Of a stretch of 64,000 bases of DNA, positions 38,973 through 48,799 are shown in pieces. This stretch comes from Pseudomonadota bacterium (GTDB taxonomy: Bacteria > Pseudomonadota > Alphaproteobacteria > Rhodobacterales > Rhodobacteraceae): contig CAUJIP010000131.1 in assembly GCA_963205235.1 (NCBI GenBank), positions 29,235-93,234 on the forward strand, in the 5' to 3' direction. The position numbers and the translations under genes were made by a program. The notes under the pieces are model-generated. The model was not told the DNA's origin, ran no database searches, and worked only from the letters and a program-made list of their open reading frames with translations. Within the stretch, counting starts at the first letter, position 1. The number at the start of each line of letters is the position of its first letter.

Positions 38973-41147
38973 CTATGCAGCGCGTTTGCCGTAAAAGCTG
39001 CCACCGGTGACAGCCAGTTCACGCAACAGCGCGGGCGCGTGGAAGCGCGGGCCGAATTGCGCGGTCAGGCCCCGGCAGATGTCTACCGCGCGTCCTGCCC
39101 CGATCATGTCAAGCCAGCTGAACGGCCCGCCCGACCAGGGCGCAAAGCCCCAGCCAAGGATCGCGCCGACATCGCCTTCGCGGATATCGGTCAAGACACC
39201 CTCTTCCAGTGCTCGAACTGCCTCCAGCACCTGGGCAAACAACAGCCGGTTCTGTACGTCGGACAGCGAGGGTTGCATCTTGTCACGCGGGTATTTCGCG
39301 CGCAGCCCATCCCACAGGCCAAGCCGTTCGCCTTTGGCGTCATAGGCATAGAACCCGGCATTCGCCTTGCGCCCCAGACGGCCCTGATCGGCCATCCAGA
39401 ACAGGACATGATCCACCGCCTCATCCGGGTAATCCACCCCCATCGCGGCCTTGGTGGCCTTGGCGATCTTGCCCCCCAGGTCGATGGAGGTCTCGTCCAC
39501 CAGTTGCAGCGGCCCCAAAGGCATGCCGACCAGCTTTGCCGCATTCTCGATCAGCGCCGGTTCCACCCCTTCGGCAACCATGCGGATGCCTTCGTTGATG
39601 TAGGGGATGATGCAGCGGTTGGCATAGAAGAACCGGGCGTCGTTGACGACGATGGGCGTCTTCCTGATCTGGCGCACGAAATCCAGCGCCTTGGCGACGG
39701 CGCGATCCCTGGTCGCCTTGCCACGGATGATCTCGACCAGGTTCATCTTGTCGACCGGGCTGAAGAAATGGATGCCGATGAAGCTTTCGGGCTGCTTTGA
39801 CGCCGCCGCCAACCCGGTGATCGGCAGGGTCGAGGTGTTGGTGGCATAGATGCAGTCAGGCCCCACCGCGGCCTCGACCTTGGCGGTCACATCCGCCTTG
39901 ACCTTCGGGTCTTCGAACACGGCTTCGACCACCAGATCGACACCGGCCAGCGCGGCATAATCCGTCGTCGCGGTGATCCGGGCCAGCACTTCGGCCTTCT
40001 TCTCTGCCGTGACCTTGCCGCGCTTGATCCCCTTGTCGAGGATGGTTTCGGACTGCGCACGGCCACGATCCGCAGCCTCTTGCGTGCTGTCGATCAGCAC
40101 CACCTCGATCCCGGCATTGGCGCTGACATAGGCGATTCCCGCGCCCATCATCCCCGCGCCGATGACGCCAAGTTTCTTGACGGATTGGTCGGGGGCTGCA
40201 GGCCGGTTCGCGCCTTTGTCCAGCGCTTCCTTGTTGATGAACAGGCTACGGATCATCGCACTTGAGGACGGGTTCATCAGAACGCCGGTGAAATGTCGCG
40301 CCTCGATCTTCAGGGCTACGTCAAAGGGCACCAAGGCACCTTCATAGACTGCCGCCAGCAAGGCCTTGGCCGCCGGATAGACGCCTTGGGTCTTGGCGTT
40401 GATCATCGCGCTGGCACCGACAAAAGTCATGAACCCCGCCGGATGATAAGGCGCGCCACCGGGCATCTTGTAGCCCTTGTCGTCCCAGGGTTTCACCAGT
40501 TCCGCCGGGGTCGCTGACAGCACCCAGTCCTTCGCCCGCTTCAGCAGGTCTTCCGGGGCCACCACCTCATCAATCAGCCCCGCCGCCTTGGCCTCGGTGG
40601 GCGAGGAGAGCTTGCCTTCCAGCAGGAACGGGGCCGCCGCCATCGCACCCAGCTTTCGCACCAGTCGCGTGGTCCCGCCCGCACCGGGGAAGATGCCGAC
40701 GAGGATCTCGGGCAGGCCTATCTTGGCCTTGGGGTTGTCGGCGGCGATGATGCGGTGGCAGGCCAGCGGCAGTTCCAGCCCGATCCCCAGAGCCGTGCCG
40801 GGCAGCGCCGCGACCACCGGCTTGCCACCTTTCAACGTCTTCGGGTCCATCCCCGCGCGTTCGATCTTGCGCAAAAGCCGGTGCATCGCCATCACGCCGT
40901 CAAACACCGCTTGCGCCCCACCTGCCCGCATTTCGGCGATGACGTTCAGGTCCATGCCCCCGGCGAAATCCATCTTTCCACTGGTCAGGATGATCCCCTT
41001 GACCGCCGGGTCCGCCAAAGCCAGGTCAATCAGGCTTTCCAGAACCGCAGTCGCCTTGGTCGACAGGACGTTCATCGACTTCTGCGCCACGTCCCAGATG
41101 ATCGTCGCCACGCCGTCGGCATCCGTCTTCATGGTGAAATCGGTCAT
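38973..41147 (-). CDS. fadJ: Multifunctional enoyl-CoA hydratase/3-hydroxyacyl-CoA dehydrogenase
   Basis: Crotonase N-domain (KIGLPEILVGIFPGAGGTTRLVR) plus HAD domain (LGVIGAGMMGAGIAYVSANAGIEVVLID). Confidence 0.94.
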   Translation of the reverse strand: MTDFTMKTDADGVATIIWDVAQKSMNVLSTKATAVLESLIDLALADPAVKGIILTSGKMDFAGGMDLNVIAEMRAGGAQAVFDGVMAMHRLLRKIERAGMDPKTLKGGKPVVAALPGTALGIGLELPLACHRIIAADNPKAKIGLPEILVGIFPGAGGTTRLVRKLGAMAAAPFLLEGKLSSPTEAKAAGLIDEVVAPEDLLKRAKDWVLSATPAELVKPWDDKGYKMPGGAPYHPAGFMTFVGASAMINAKTQGVYPAAKALLAAVYEGALVPFDVALKIEARHFTGVLMNPSSSAMIRSLFINKEALDKGANRPAAPDQSVKKLGVIGAGMMGAGIAYVSANAGIEVVLIDSTQEAADRGRAQSETILDKGIKRGKVTAEKKAEVLARITATTDYAALAGVDLVVEAVFEDPKVKADVTAKVEAAVGPDCIYATNTSTLPITGLAAASKQPESFIGIHFFSPVDKMNLVEIIRGKATRDRAVAKALDFVRQIRKTPIVVNDARFFYANRCIIPYINEGIRMVAEGVEPALIENAAKLVGMPLGPLQLVDETSIDLGGKIAKATKAAMGVDYPDEAVDHVLFWMADQGRLGRKANAGFYAYDAKGERLGLWDGLRAKYPRDKMQPSLSDVQNRLLFAQVLEAVRALEEGVLTDIREGDVGAILGWGFAPWSGGPFSWLDMIGAGRAVDICRGLTAQFGPRFHAPALLRELAVTGGSFYGKRAA

Positions 41148-41593
41148 GTCCGGGTCTCCTTGGGCCAGCCGGGATAGGGGGGGCCGTCCTTCTGTGCGAA
41201 GGTGCGAAGCCCCTTGCGGCGTGAATAGTGCAGGTCGATATCAGGGTAGTGACAGGCGTCTTCGGCCAGCCGCGAACCCGCGATGAACAGCGTCGCCGGC
41301 TGGTCACCATCATTGCGCAGGCAATGCGCGTTCGGCACTTTCGCAGGCCAGCAGACGCAGGTGCCGGGGCCGATCAGTTGCGGGCCGTTATCCTCCAGCA
41401 GGGTCACCGTGCCATCCAGGACGTAAAGGAACTCATCCTCTTCCTCATGCCAGTGGCGCAGGCTGGTCTGGCCGCCGGGGTGCAAGGTTTCCAGAAACGC
41501 GCCGAACTGGGTCAACCCACCCGCGACCGACAGGTGCAGGGTATGAAACCCTTCCTTGCCGCTGGTCGGCGCGCGGGCCGGATCGATGATCAT
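41144..41593 (-). CDS. Cupin-domain protein (paralogue 1)
   Basis: GGLTQFGAFLETLHPGGQTSLRHWHEEEDEFLYVLDGTVTLLED; ATGA overlaps on both sides. Confidence 0.88.
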   Translation of the reverse strand: MIIDPARAPTSGKEGFHTLHLSVAGGLTQFGAFLETLHPGGQTSLRHWHEEEDEFLYVLDGTVTLLEDNGPQLIGPGTCVCWPAKVPNAHCLRNDGDQPATLFIAGSRLAEDACHYPDIDLHYSRRKGLRTFAQKDGPPYPGWPKETRT

Positions 41594-42048
41594 TCGACCA
41601 CCTGCGGGACCGCGAAAGTCGCAGGATCGAAGATTTCATCAAAAGTCAGCGGCCACCGCGCGCCCTTCAGCGCGTCATAGCGCGCCTCGGAGAATAGCCA
41701 GACCTTGCCCCGGCGAACCAGCGTCTGGGATGCGGCATGCGGGCATTTCACGGCATGACCATCGGCGATCGTGTGGGTGAAGTGCCACCCCTCGATCCTG
41801 TCGCGGTCGACATAGTCGGCAGACCGCGCGACCCGTTCGTAATGCGTGACACCCAAGGCGCAAAGTCCCTCGTGCAGCGATACGAAAGTCGGCAGCAATT
41901 CGGCGGTCGTCGTTACAAGCAGATCATTCGTCGCGGTGTGGACCAGATAGGGAAGATCGATCATCGCGACATAGCGGCGGAAATCCCCCGCCAGCACCGC
42001 CTGTGAGACGGTGTTCAGCGCGTCCTGATAAATGGCCAAAGGATTCAT
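41590..42048 (-). CDS. Hypothetical protein, possibly NTF2/SnoaL-like (1)
   Basis: IYQDALNTVSQAVLAGDFRRYVAMIDLPYLVHTATNDLLVTTTAELLPTFVSL; ATGA overlaps. Confidence 0.65.
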   Translation of the reverse strand: MNPLAIYQDALNTVSQAVLAGDFRRYVAMIDLPYLVHTATNDLLVTTTAELLPTFVSLHEGLCALGVTHYERVARSADYVDRDRIEGWHFTHTIADGHAVKCPHAASQTLVRRGKVWLFSEARYDALKGARWPLTFDEIFDPATFAVPQVVE

Positions 42049-42515
42049 CGCGCCCCCTTGAAATCACTGCCGTCCTTATGGGTGAAACGGGCCTTGCCCC
42101 CTTCCATCTCGACCTTCAGGTCGACATCGGAATAGGTCGCCACCTCACGCTTGGCCTTGCTGCCGACGACCAGAAACTTCGCCGGACGGTCGGTCCGGTT
42201 GATGAAGTGATGCCCATCGGTGCTGCCCGCCGGAAAGGCCGCGCAATCACCGGGGCGCATCACGACCTCGCCTGCGTCCTGCACCAGAGTGCATTCGCCT
42301 TCGACCACCCAGACGAATTCATCCTCGTTCAGATGCCAGTGCCGCAGACTGGACAGGGCACCCGGTTCCAGCATGACAAGGTTCGCGCCAAACTGCGTCA
42401 GCCCCCCGGCATCGCCCAACCGCAGGGACGACCGGCCCTGCATCATGGATGCATAGGGTTCAGGATAGATCGATCCGGTTTTCACCGGGCATTTCGTCAG
42501 ATCAATGACGGGCAT
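42045..42515 (-). CDS. Cupin-domain protein (paralogue 2)
   Basis: GGLTQFGANLVMLEPGALSSLRHWHLNEDEFVWVVEGECTLVQDAGEVVMRPGDCAAFPAG. Confidence 0.88.
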   Translation of the reverse strand: MPVIDLTKCPVKTGSIYPEPYASMMQGRSSLRLGDAGGLTQFGANLVMLEPGALSSLRHWHLNEDEFVWVVEGECTLVQDAGEVVMRPGDCAAFPAGSTDGHHFINRTDRPAKFLVVGSKAKREVATYSDVDLKVEMEGGKARFTHKDGSDFKGAR

Positions 42516-42563
42516 CAAGGTCTCCATCCGGTTGGGGTGCGCCCCGCCGGAAAGACCCCGGCA

Positions 42564-42992
42564 TCAGGCGGATCGGGCGATCAGCGTCTGGTCGGTGACC
42601 AGCCCTGGCGTGGCCATATGGGTATACTGCATCATCTCGGTCCGCAGCCCGGTCGGGCCCTTGCGACAATAGTAGATGATGGTCGATCCGGGGGCTTCGA
42701 CGCCAGTAGCGTCGATTTCCTTCCAGTCGATCCAGACCCGGAACTGGTTCGCCTTCGGCAGCTCGATCGCCGAAACGTCCGGTCGCAAGGCGACGACCCC
42801 GCGCTTGGCCCATTCGGCACGCATCTGGTTCAGAAAGTCGGTGCCGCCCTCTGGGTCCACCACAACAGTCAACCCGCCGGGGGAATGGATCGGCAGCGGC
42901 AAGGAATACATCTCGACGAATCTTTCCAGATCTCCGGCAAGGAGCTGGTCCGCCTGCGCCTGAAAATGCGCCACTATCTGCGACTGCGGCAT
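42564..42992 (-). CDS. Hypothetical protein, possibly NTF2/SnoaL-like (2)
   Basis: IVAHFQAQADQLLAGDLERFVEMYSLPLPIHSPGGLTVVVD, same size and organisation as 41590-42048. Confidence 0.65.
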   Translation of the reverse strand: MPQSQIVAHFQAQADQLLAGDLERFVEMYSLPLPIHSPGGLTVVVDPEGGTDFLNQMRAEWAKRGVVALRPDVSAIELPKANQFRVWIDWKEIDATGVEAPGSTIIYYCRKGPTGLRTEMMQYTHMATPGLVTDQTLIARSA

Positions 42993-43147
42993 TCCGGTGT
43001 CTTTCGCGACTGCCCAAGAAAGTCAGCAGCATGGGAGAATCACCCCCAGCGCGTCGGCAGAAAGCGACCAATGGTGATTCATTGGCGACAGAATAGCCGA
43101 AATGCAATTTCAGCATGTCTTCGGCCCCGGTGCCAGCCTCCATCGCC

Positions 43148-44359
43148 CTATACCCTTTCGATAATCGTCGCCGCGCCCATACCCGAAGCAATACAAAGGG
43201 TTGCAAGCCCAATCGCCTTGTCCTGACGCTCCAATTCGTCAAGCAAAGTACCGATTATGATAGCGCCGGTCGCGCCAAGCGGATGGCCCATGGCGATGGC
43301 CCCACCGTTCACGTTTACGCGATCAGGATCGACGTTGAACGCCTGCTGGAACCGCAACACCACCGAAGCGAAGGCCTCGTTCACCTCGAACAGGTCGATG
43401 TCACCGATCTGCAGTCCGCTGTCGTGCAGGATCTTCTGCGTGGCAGGCACCGGACCGGTCAGCATGATCGTCGGATCGGTGCCGATCTTCGCCGTGGCGC
43501 GGATACGGGCGCGGGGCTTCAGCCCATGCGCCTTGCCGAAAGCCGCATCGCCGACCAGCACCGCTGCCGCGCCGTCGACGATCCCGCTGGAGTTTCCGGC
43601 GTGGTGGATGTGGTTGATCCTTTCGAGGTGTGGATATTTCATCATCGCCACCTTGTCGAAACCGGGCATCATCTCGCCCATCGCCTTGAAGGCGGGCTGC
43701 AACGCCCCCAGTGCCTGCATGTCGGTTCCGGGGCGCATGTATTCGTCGCGGTCAAGGATGGTCAGGCCGTTCTGGTCGGTGATCGTCAGGACGGATTTCG
43801 CAAACCGCCCCTCAGCCCAGGCCAGTGCCGCCCGGCGCTGTGAGTCCACGGCCAGGGCATCGGCCTGTTCGCGGGTGAACCCGTATTCCGTCGCGATGAT
43901 ATCCGCCGAAATCCCCTGCGGTACGAAATAGGTCTTCATCGCCAGCCCCGGATCGACGGCAATCGCCGCGCCGTCCGACCCCATCGCGACGCGGCCCATC
44001 ATCTCGACCCCACCGGCAATATAGGCGTGCCCCGCCCCGCCCCTGACCTGATTGGCGGCCAGGTTCACTGCCTCCATCCCGCTGGCGCAGAACCGGTTGA
44101 TCGCCAGCCCCGGAATGCGTTCGTCCAGATCGCTGGCCAAGACCGCCGACCGCGCGAGGCACCCGCCCTGTTCCCCGACCTGGGTCACATTGCCCCAGAT
44201 CACATCCTCGACCGCGTGACCCTCAAGCCCGTTCCGCTGTTTCACCGCGTTCAGCACCTTGGCCGACAAGGCAACGGCGGTCAGCTCGTGCAACGCGCCA
44301 TCCGGACGAGCCTTGCCACGCGGGGAACGGACGGCGTCATAGATGAAGGCATCGGTCAT
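43148..44359 (-). CDS. fadA: Acetyl-CoA C-acyltransferase (thiolase)
   Basis: NRFCASGMEAVNLAANQVRGG, NVNGGAIAMGHPLGATGA, ATLCIASGMGAA. Confidence 0.94.
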   Translation of the reverse strand: MTDAFIYDAVRSPRGKARPDGALHELTAVALSAKVLNAVKQRNGLEGHAVEDVIWGNVTQVGEQGGCLARSAVLASDLDERIPGLAINRFCASGMEAVNLAANQVRGGAGHAYIAGGVEMMGRVAMGSDGAAIAVDPGLAMKTYFVPQGISADIIATEYGFTREQADALAVDSQRRAALAWAEGRFAKSVLTITDQNGLTILDRDEYMRPGTDMQALGALQPAFKAMGEMMPGFDKVAMMKYPHLERINHIHHAGNSSGIVDGAAAVLVGDAAFGKAHGLKPRARIRATAKIGTDPTIMLTGPVPATQKILHDSGLQIGDIDLFEVNEAFASVVLRFQQAFNVDPDRVNVNGGAIAMGHPLGATGAIIIGTLLDELERQDKAIGLATLCIASGMGAATIIERV

Positions 44360-44369
44360 CGTGGTCTCC

Positions 44370-44996
44370 TCAGGCGGCGGGGAAGGCCCGCGTCATCAGG
44401 TCATAGGGATGTTTCCAACCGGGCAGGGCGGCGATCCGGTCCAGCCAGCGGTCGATATGGGGCCAATCCTTGCGGTCGAAACCGAAGGGTTCGGGATAGT
44501 AAAGATAGCCGCAGCAGGACAGATCGGCGATGGTCACCGCCTCGCCCGCGATCCAGTTCCGGCCCGCCAGATGATCGTTCAGCACGGTATAGGCCGCCTT
44601 CAGCCGACCAAGCTGGAACGGAAAAACCGCTTCCGGGCGCTTTTCCGGGGCAAGGAAGTTCATCAGGAACCGCGTGGTGCCGATCTGGCCGGAAAGCTTG
44701 TGATTGTCCCAGAACATCCAGCGCAACACCTCGCGCCGTTCCGCCGCCGAGCGCCCGCCCAGCTTGCCGGTCTTGGAGCTGATATAGTCCAGGATCACCC
44801 CCGACTGGGTCAGCGTGGTGTCACCATCGACCAGCACCGGCACTTCGCCCATTTCGTTGATCGCCTTGAACTCTGGCGTCCGCGCCGCGCCCTTGAAGAA
44901 GTCGACAAAGACCGGCTCCCAATCAAGCCCCGCCATCTCCAGCGCCAGCGCGCATTTGTAAGCGTTGCCACTTTCACCAAAGCAATAGAGTTTCAT
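44370..44996 (-). CDS. Glutathione S-transferase family protein
   Basis: MKLYCFGESGNAYKCALALEMAGLDWEPVFVDF, EVPVLVDGDTTLTQSGVILDYI; ATG at 44996. Confidence 0.92.
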   Translation of the reverse strand: MKLYCFGESGNAYKCALALEMAGLDWEPVFVDFFKGAARTPEFKAINEMGEVPVLVDGDTTLTQSGVILDYISSKTGKLGGRSAAERREVLRWMFWDNHKLSGQIGTTRFLMNFLAPEKRPEAVFPFQLGRLKAAYTVLNDHLAGRNWIAGEAVTIADLSCCGYLYYPEPFGFDRKDWPHIDRWLDRIAALPGWKHPYDLMTRAFPAA

Positions 44997-45298
44997 TGTC
45001 GCGCCCCTTCTTGTGCTGTCAGCGCCGGCTGATCCTGCAGAATGAGTATTTGTCGCCAAGAGGAATAACCATCCATTAACCCATTCGCCCTATCATCCAA
45101 CGCGCGGTACAGGCTGGAGAGCCGATGACCGCCCAAGGGGACGCCCCACTCTGCCAAATCGCCTAGCCAAAGCGATGTTCGTGGGGTGGGGTGAACTCTT
45201 GCCCCATCCTCTTGGCTGCAAATACTCCCCCGCCGGAGGCGTCCCGAAGGGTCAGTGTTGGCACGCATTGTCATGCAAGTCCCTCCAGACGCGAAAGC

Positions 45299-47071
45299 CT
45301 AGAACGCCTCGGCGGGAAGTGCCATGACCGTCTCGGCCCCGCTTTCGATCCGCGCCAGATGCATCGCGCAGGCGGGCAACTGCCGGGCCATGTAAAAGCG
45401 GGCGGTGGCAATCTTCGCCTCAAGAAACGCCCGGTCCCCTGACCCGCCATCCAGCCCCGCATGGGCGGCCTTGGCGATCCGCACCCACATCAGGCCAAGA
45501 CAGACATGCCCCATCATGTGCATGAAGTCATAGGACCCCGCCAGCGCGGCATTCGGGCTCTTTATCCCCTCGGCCATGAAGAACATCGCCGCCTGCTGCA
45601 ACGCCTTCGACGCCGCTTTCAACGGTTCCACCAGCCCCGCCATCCGCGGATCGGCGTCATGCGCCTTGCACTCGGCCTTCACCATCTCAAAGAACGCCAT
45701 CACCGGCTTGCCGCCATCGGCTGCCAGCTTGCGCCCCACCAGATCCAGCGCCTGCACGCCGTTGGCGCCTTCGTAGATCATCGCAATCCGGGCATCGCGG
45801 GCGAACTGCGACATACCCTGTTCCTCGATATAGCCATGCCCGCCAAAGACCTGCTGGGCCTGAACCGCCATTTCGAAGCCCTTGTCGGTCATGAAGCCCT
45901 TCATCACCGGGATCAGCAGGCTGATCAGCCCGTCTGCCGCCTCGTCCCCATGCCGCGCACGGTCCAGCAGCGTCGCGCCCCAGAAGATCAGAGCGCGCGC
46001 GCCTTCGACAAAACTTTTCTGCTCCATCAGGTTGCGCCGGATGTCGGGATGCACGATCAGCGGGTCGGCGGGGCCAGTAGGGTTCTGCGGCCCCATCACA
46101 TCGCGGCCCTGCAGCCGGTCTTTCGCATAGGCGACCGCGTTCTGATAGGCGGCCTCGGCCACCGAATAGCCTTGCAAGGCCACGGCCAGTCGGGCCTCGT
46201 TCATCATCGTGAACATGGCCTTCATGCCCTTGTGCAGATCGCCCAAAAGCCAGCCCGTCGCTCCGTCATAGTTCATCACACAGGTCGCGTTGCCGTGGAT
46301 GCCCATCTTCGCCTCGACCTTGCCGACAGATACCGCATTGCGCGCGCCCAACGACCCATCCGCGTTCACCAGCACCTTCGGCACGATGAAAAGGCTGATG
46401 CCCCTCGTCCCCTCGCCCCCGCCGGGGGCCTTGGCCAGCACCAGATGCACGATGTTCTCGGCCATGTCGTGATCGCCAGCCGAGATGAAGATCTTCTGCC
46501 CGGTGATCCGGTAGGACCCATCCGCCTGCGGTTTCGCGCGGGTCCGCATCAGCCCCAGATCGGTGCCGCAATGCGGTTCGGTCAGGTTCATCGTGCCGGT
46601 CCAATCGGCGCTGACCATCTTCGGGACATAGGTCGCCTTCTGCGCCTCGGTGCCATGCGCAAGCAAGGTCGAGGTCGCCCCATGCGTCAGCCCCTGATAC
46701 ATGTTGAATGCCATGTTGGCCGACACGAACATCTCGTTCACGACCGTATACATCAGGCAGGGCAGGCCCTGACCGCCGAATTCGGGCGGCGTGTCCAAGG
46801 ACATCCAGCCCCCCTTGCGCAAACTGTCGAAGGCCGCCTTGAAGCCCGTGGGTGTGCGCACGATGCCGTTTTCCAGCCTGCACCCTTCGCGGTCGCCAAC
46901 CGGGTTCAGGGGGGCAAGAACCTCGGTCGCGACCTTGGCAGCCTCGTCCAACACCGCCCCGGTAAAGCCCATGTCCAGATCGCCATAGCCGGGAATGCCG
47001 GTCTTGTTGATCTTCAGAACCTCATGCAGCAGGAACTGCATCTCTTTCACGGGGGCGCTATAGTTCGGCAT
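45299..47071 (-). CDS. Acyl-CoA dehydrogenase (long, with C-terminal extension)
   Basis: [90 protein letters not shown]. Confidence 0.94.
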   Translation of the reverse strand: MPNYSAPVKEMQFLLHEVLKINKTGIPGYGDLDMGFTGAVLDEAAKVATEVLAPLNPVGDREGCRLENGIVRTPTGFKAAFDSLRKGGWMSLDTPPEFGGQGLPCLMYTVVNEMFVSANMAFNMYQGLTHGATSTLLAHGTEAQKATYVPKMVSADWTGTMNLTEPHCGTDLGLMRTRAKPQADGSYRITGQKIFISAGDHDMAENIVHLVLAKAPGGGEGTRGISLFIVPKVLVNADGSLGARNAVSVGKVEAKMGIHGNATCVMNYDGATGWLLGDLHKGMKAMFTMMNEARLAVALQGYSVAEAAYQNAVAYAKDRLQGRDVMGPQNPTGPADPLIVHPDIRRNLMEQKSFVEGARALIFWGATLLDRARHGDEAADGLISLLIPVMKGFMTDKGFEMAVQAQQVFGGHGYIEEQGMSQFARDARIAMIYEGANGVQALDLVGRKLAADGGKPVMAFFEMVKAECKAHDADPRMAGLVEPLKAASKALQQAAMFFMAEGIKSPNAALAGSYDFMHMMGHVCLGLMWVRIAKAAHAGLDGGSGDRAFLEAKIATARFYMARQLPACAMHLARIESGAETVMALPAEAF

Positions 47072-47117
47072 TGTCGCTCCTTCCCTTGGTCATGCCGCCC
47101 GGTCAGGGGCGGGTCGT

Positions 47118-47519
47118 TCAGGCTGCGCGGCGGGGCACCAGCCCCTTGGCCTCGGCATCAGTCAGTTCCGCCTTCAGTTCGGCGATGGCCAGATCAAGGT
47201 TGGCCCGCTGCGCCTCCATCTCGGCCAGTCGCTGCACCCCAAGCTCACAGGCGCGCTTGCGCTGCGCGGAGTTGCCATCGTCACGGTCATAAAGGTCCAG
47301 CGTCTGGCGGATATCCTCCAGCCGGAAGCCAAACCGTTTGCCGCGCAGGATCAAGGCCAGCCTCGCCCGATCGGTCTTGGAGTAAAGCCGCTTGGTGCCA
47401 ACCCGCTCTGGGCTCAGCAATTCCTTCGCCTCATAGAACCGCAGGGTGCGCGGCGTGACCTCGAAGGCATCGCACATCTCGCGGATCGTCATCATTTCTT
47501 TTCTCAGGTCGGATTTCAT
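47118..47519 (-). CDS. MerR family transcriptional regulator (1)
   Basis: MTIREMCDAFEVTPRTLRFYEAKELLSPERVGTKRLYSKTDRARLALILRGKRFGF. Confidence 0.92.
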   Translation of the reverse strand: MKSDLRKEMMTIREMCDAFEVTPRTLRFYEAKELLSPERVGTKRLYSKTDRARLALILRGKRFGFRLEDIRQTLDLYDRDDGNSAQRKRACELGVQRLAEMEAQRANLDLAIAELKAELTDAEAKGLVPRRAA

Positions 47520-47799
47520 GGTCAACTCGCAAAGGTTTGCATCATCTACTGGTCAGATGCGCACCCATCGCAAGCTTTACCAGAGCAGTTGACGTTAACG
47601 TCACTGTGACGTGACGTCACAAGATCGAGTGACGTCGGGGGTGGGGCAAGACCATGTCCCGAAGGGGCTTTCGGACGCAATCTTCGGTCGCGTGTGACAG
47701 CAGAAGCCTTGCGCAGGATGGGCGATCCGTTCGCCTTGCCGCCCCTGTCCCCAGTGCCGCGACACTTGTGCCAAAGCACAGCCCAGGGAGGCCAGTCGG

Positions 47800-47880
47800 T
47801 AAAGAAATCCCTAATGTCCACAGATAACCTATTGATTCAAAAGGGCCTGAAAATCTGTCCAGCGTGGACAGCATGCGCCC
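47800..47880. repeat. Element E copy 2
   Basis: TAAAGAAATCCCTAATGTCCACAGATAACCTATTGATTCAAAAGGGCCTGAAAATCTGTCCAGCGTGGACA..., alignable to 15507-15588. Confidence 0.78.
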
Positions 47881-48264
47881 CTAAGGGTGCGGCAGCCGGT
47901 CCATCTCTTGCACGGCGGTCTCCCGCAGGGCGCGAAGATCGGCGATGGATTGGTCAAGCTCGGCCCGCTGGCCTTCCAGCGCGGCAAGCTGGCGGTCGGC
48001 CATCAGAAGCCAGGCTTCCAGCTGCGGCCTCTCGCCCTTTTTTCCATAGATCAGCAGCCACTGCCGGATTTCTTCCAGACTGAACCCGAACCTTTTCCCG
48101 CGCAGGATCAGCTTCATCCGTGCCATTTCGCGGGGCCCGTAGAACCGGGCGCGGCCCTCCTTTTCGGGGGCGAGAAGCTCGATGTACTCATAGTACCGCA
48201 AGGTTCGCGGCGTCACCTCGAACGTCTCGCACATCTCTTTGAAACTGAGACGGGTGTCAGTCAT
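47881..48264 (-). CDS. MerR family transcriptional regulator (2)
   Basis: LSFKEMCETFEVTPRTLRYYEYIELLAPEKEGRARFYGPREMARMKLILRGKRFGFSLEEIRQ. Confidence 0.92.
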   Translation of the reverse strand: MTDTRLSFKEMCETFEVTPRTLRYYEYIELLAPEKEGRARFYGPREMARMKLILRGKRFGFSLEEIRQWLLIYGKKGERPQLEAWLLMADRQLAALEGQRAELDQSIADLRALRETAVQEMDRLPHP

Positions 48265-48373
48265 GCGTGGTTCCTCCACAGCAAAGGCTACCCCCGCAGG
48301 GGATGTGAGGCAACGGAGACAGATGCCCTTGTCTTCCCCCCTCAGGACAGGTTTGATGCCGCCAAAGGTTGCC

Positions 48374-48799
48374 ATGCCCGATATCGAAACCATCGCCCGT
48401 CAGTTCATCGAAGCCCTGCCGCATTGCCACGAGCTGGCCATGCGGATGGAGGCGATTGGCGAGGGGTGGGCGGTCATTTCCATGCCCTACGACCCCCGGC
48501 TGATCGGCGACCCGGAAACCGGGGTGATCCATGGCGGCGCGGTGTCGGCGCTGATGGACACCGCCTGCGGCGCCTCGGTGATGAGCCATCCTCAGGCCGG
48601 GTTTTCAACGGCAACGCTGGATCTGCGGATCGACTACATGCGCCCCGCAACCCCCGGCCAGACCATCCGGACCCGGGCGGAATGCCACCATGTCACCCGC
48701 AGCGTGGCCTTTGTCCGGGCGGTCGCGACCGATGATGACGACACCCGTCCCGTGGCCATGGCGACCGGGGCCTTCACTGTGGAAAGGGCCCCGAAATGA
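48374..48799 (+). CDS. PaaI-type hotdog thioesterase (1)
   Basis: IHGGAVSALMDTACGASVMSHPQAGFSTATLDLRIDYMRPATPGQTI; ATG at 48374. Confidence 0.9.
   Translation: MPDIETIARQFIEALPHCHELAMRMEAIGEGWAVISMPYDPRLIGDPETGVIHGGAVSALMDTACGASVMSHPQAGFSTATLDLRIDYMRPATPGQTIRTRAECHHVTRSVAFVRAVATDDDDTRPVAMATGAFTVERAPK

Noticed and set aside
42502-43242. 246-aa minus-strand ORF overlapping the small-protein gene
   Set aside because: Out of frame with the coherent 42564-42992 protein; Arg-rich and low complexity.
45461-47458. 665-aa plus-strand ORF
   Set aside because: Antisense to the acyl-CoA dehydrogenase gene.
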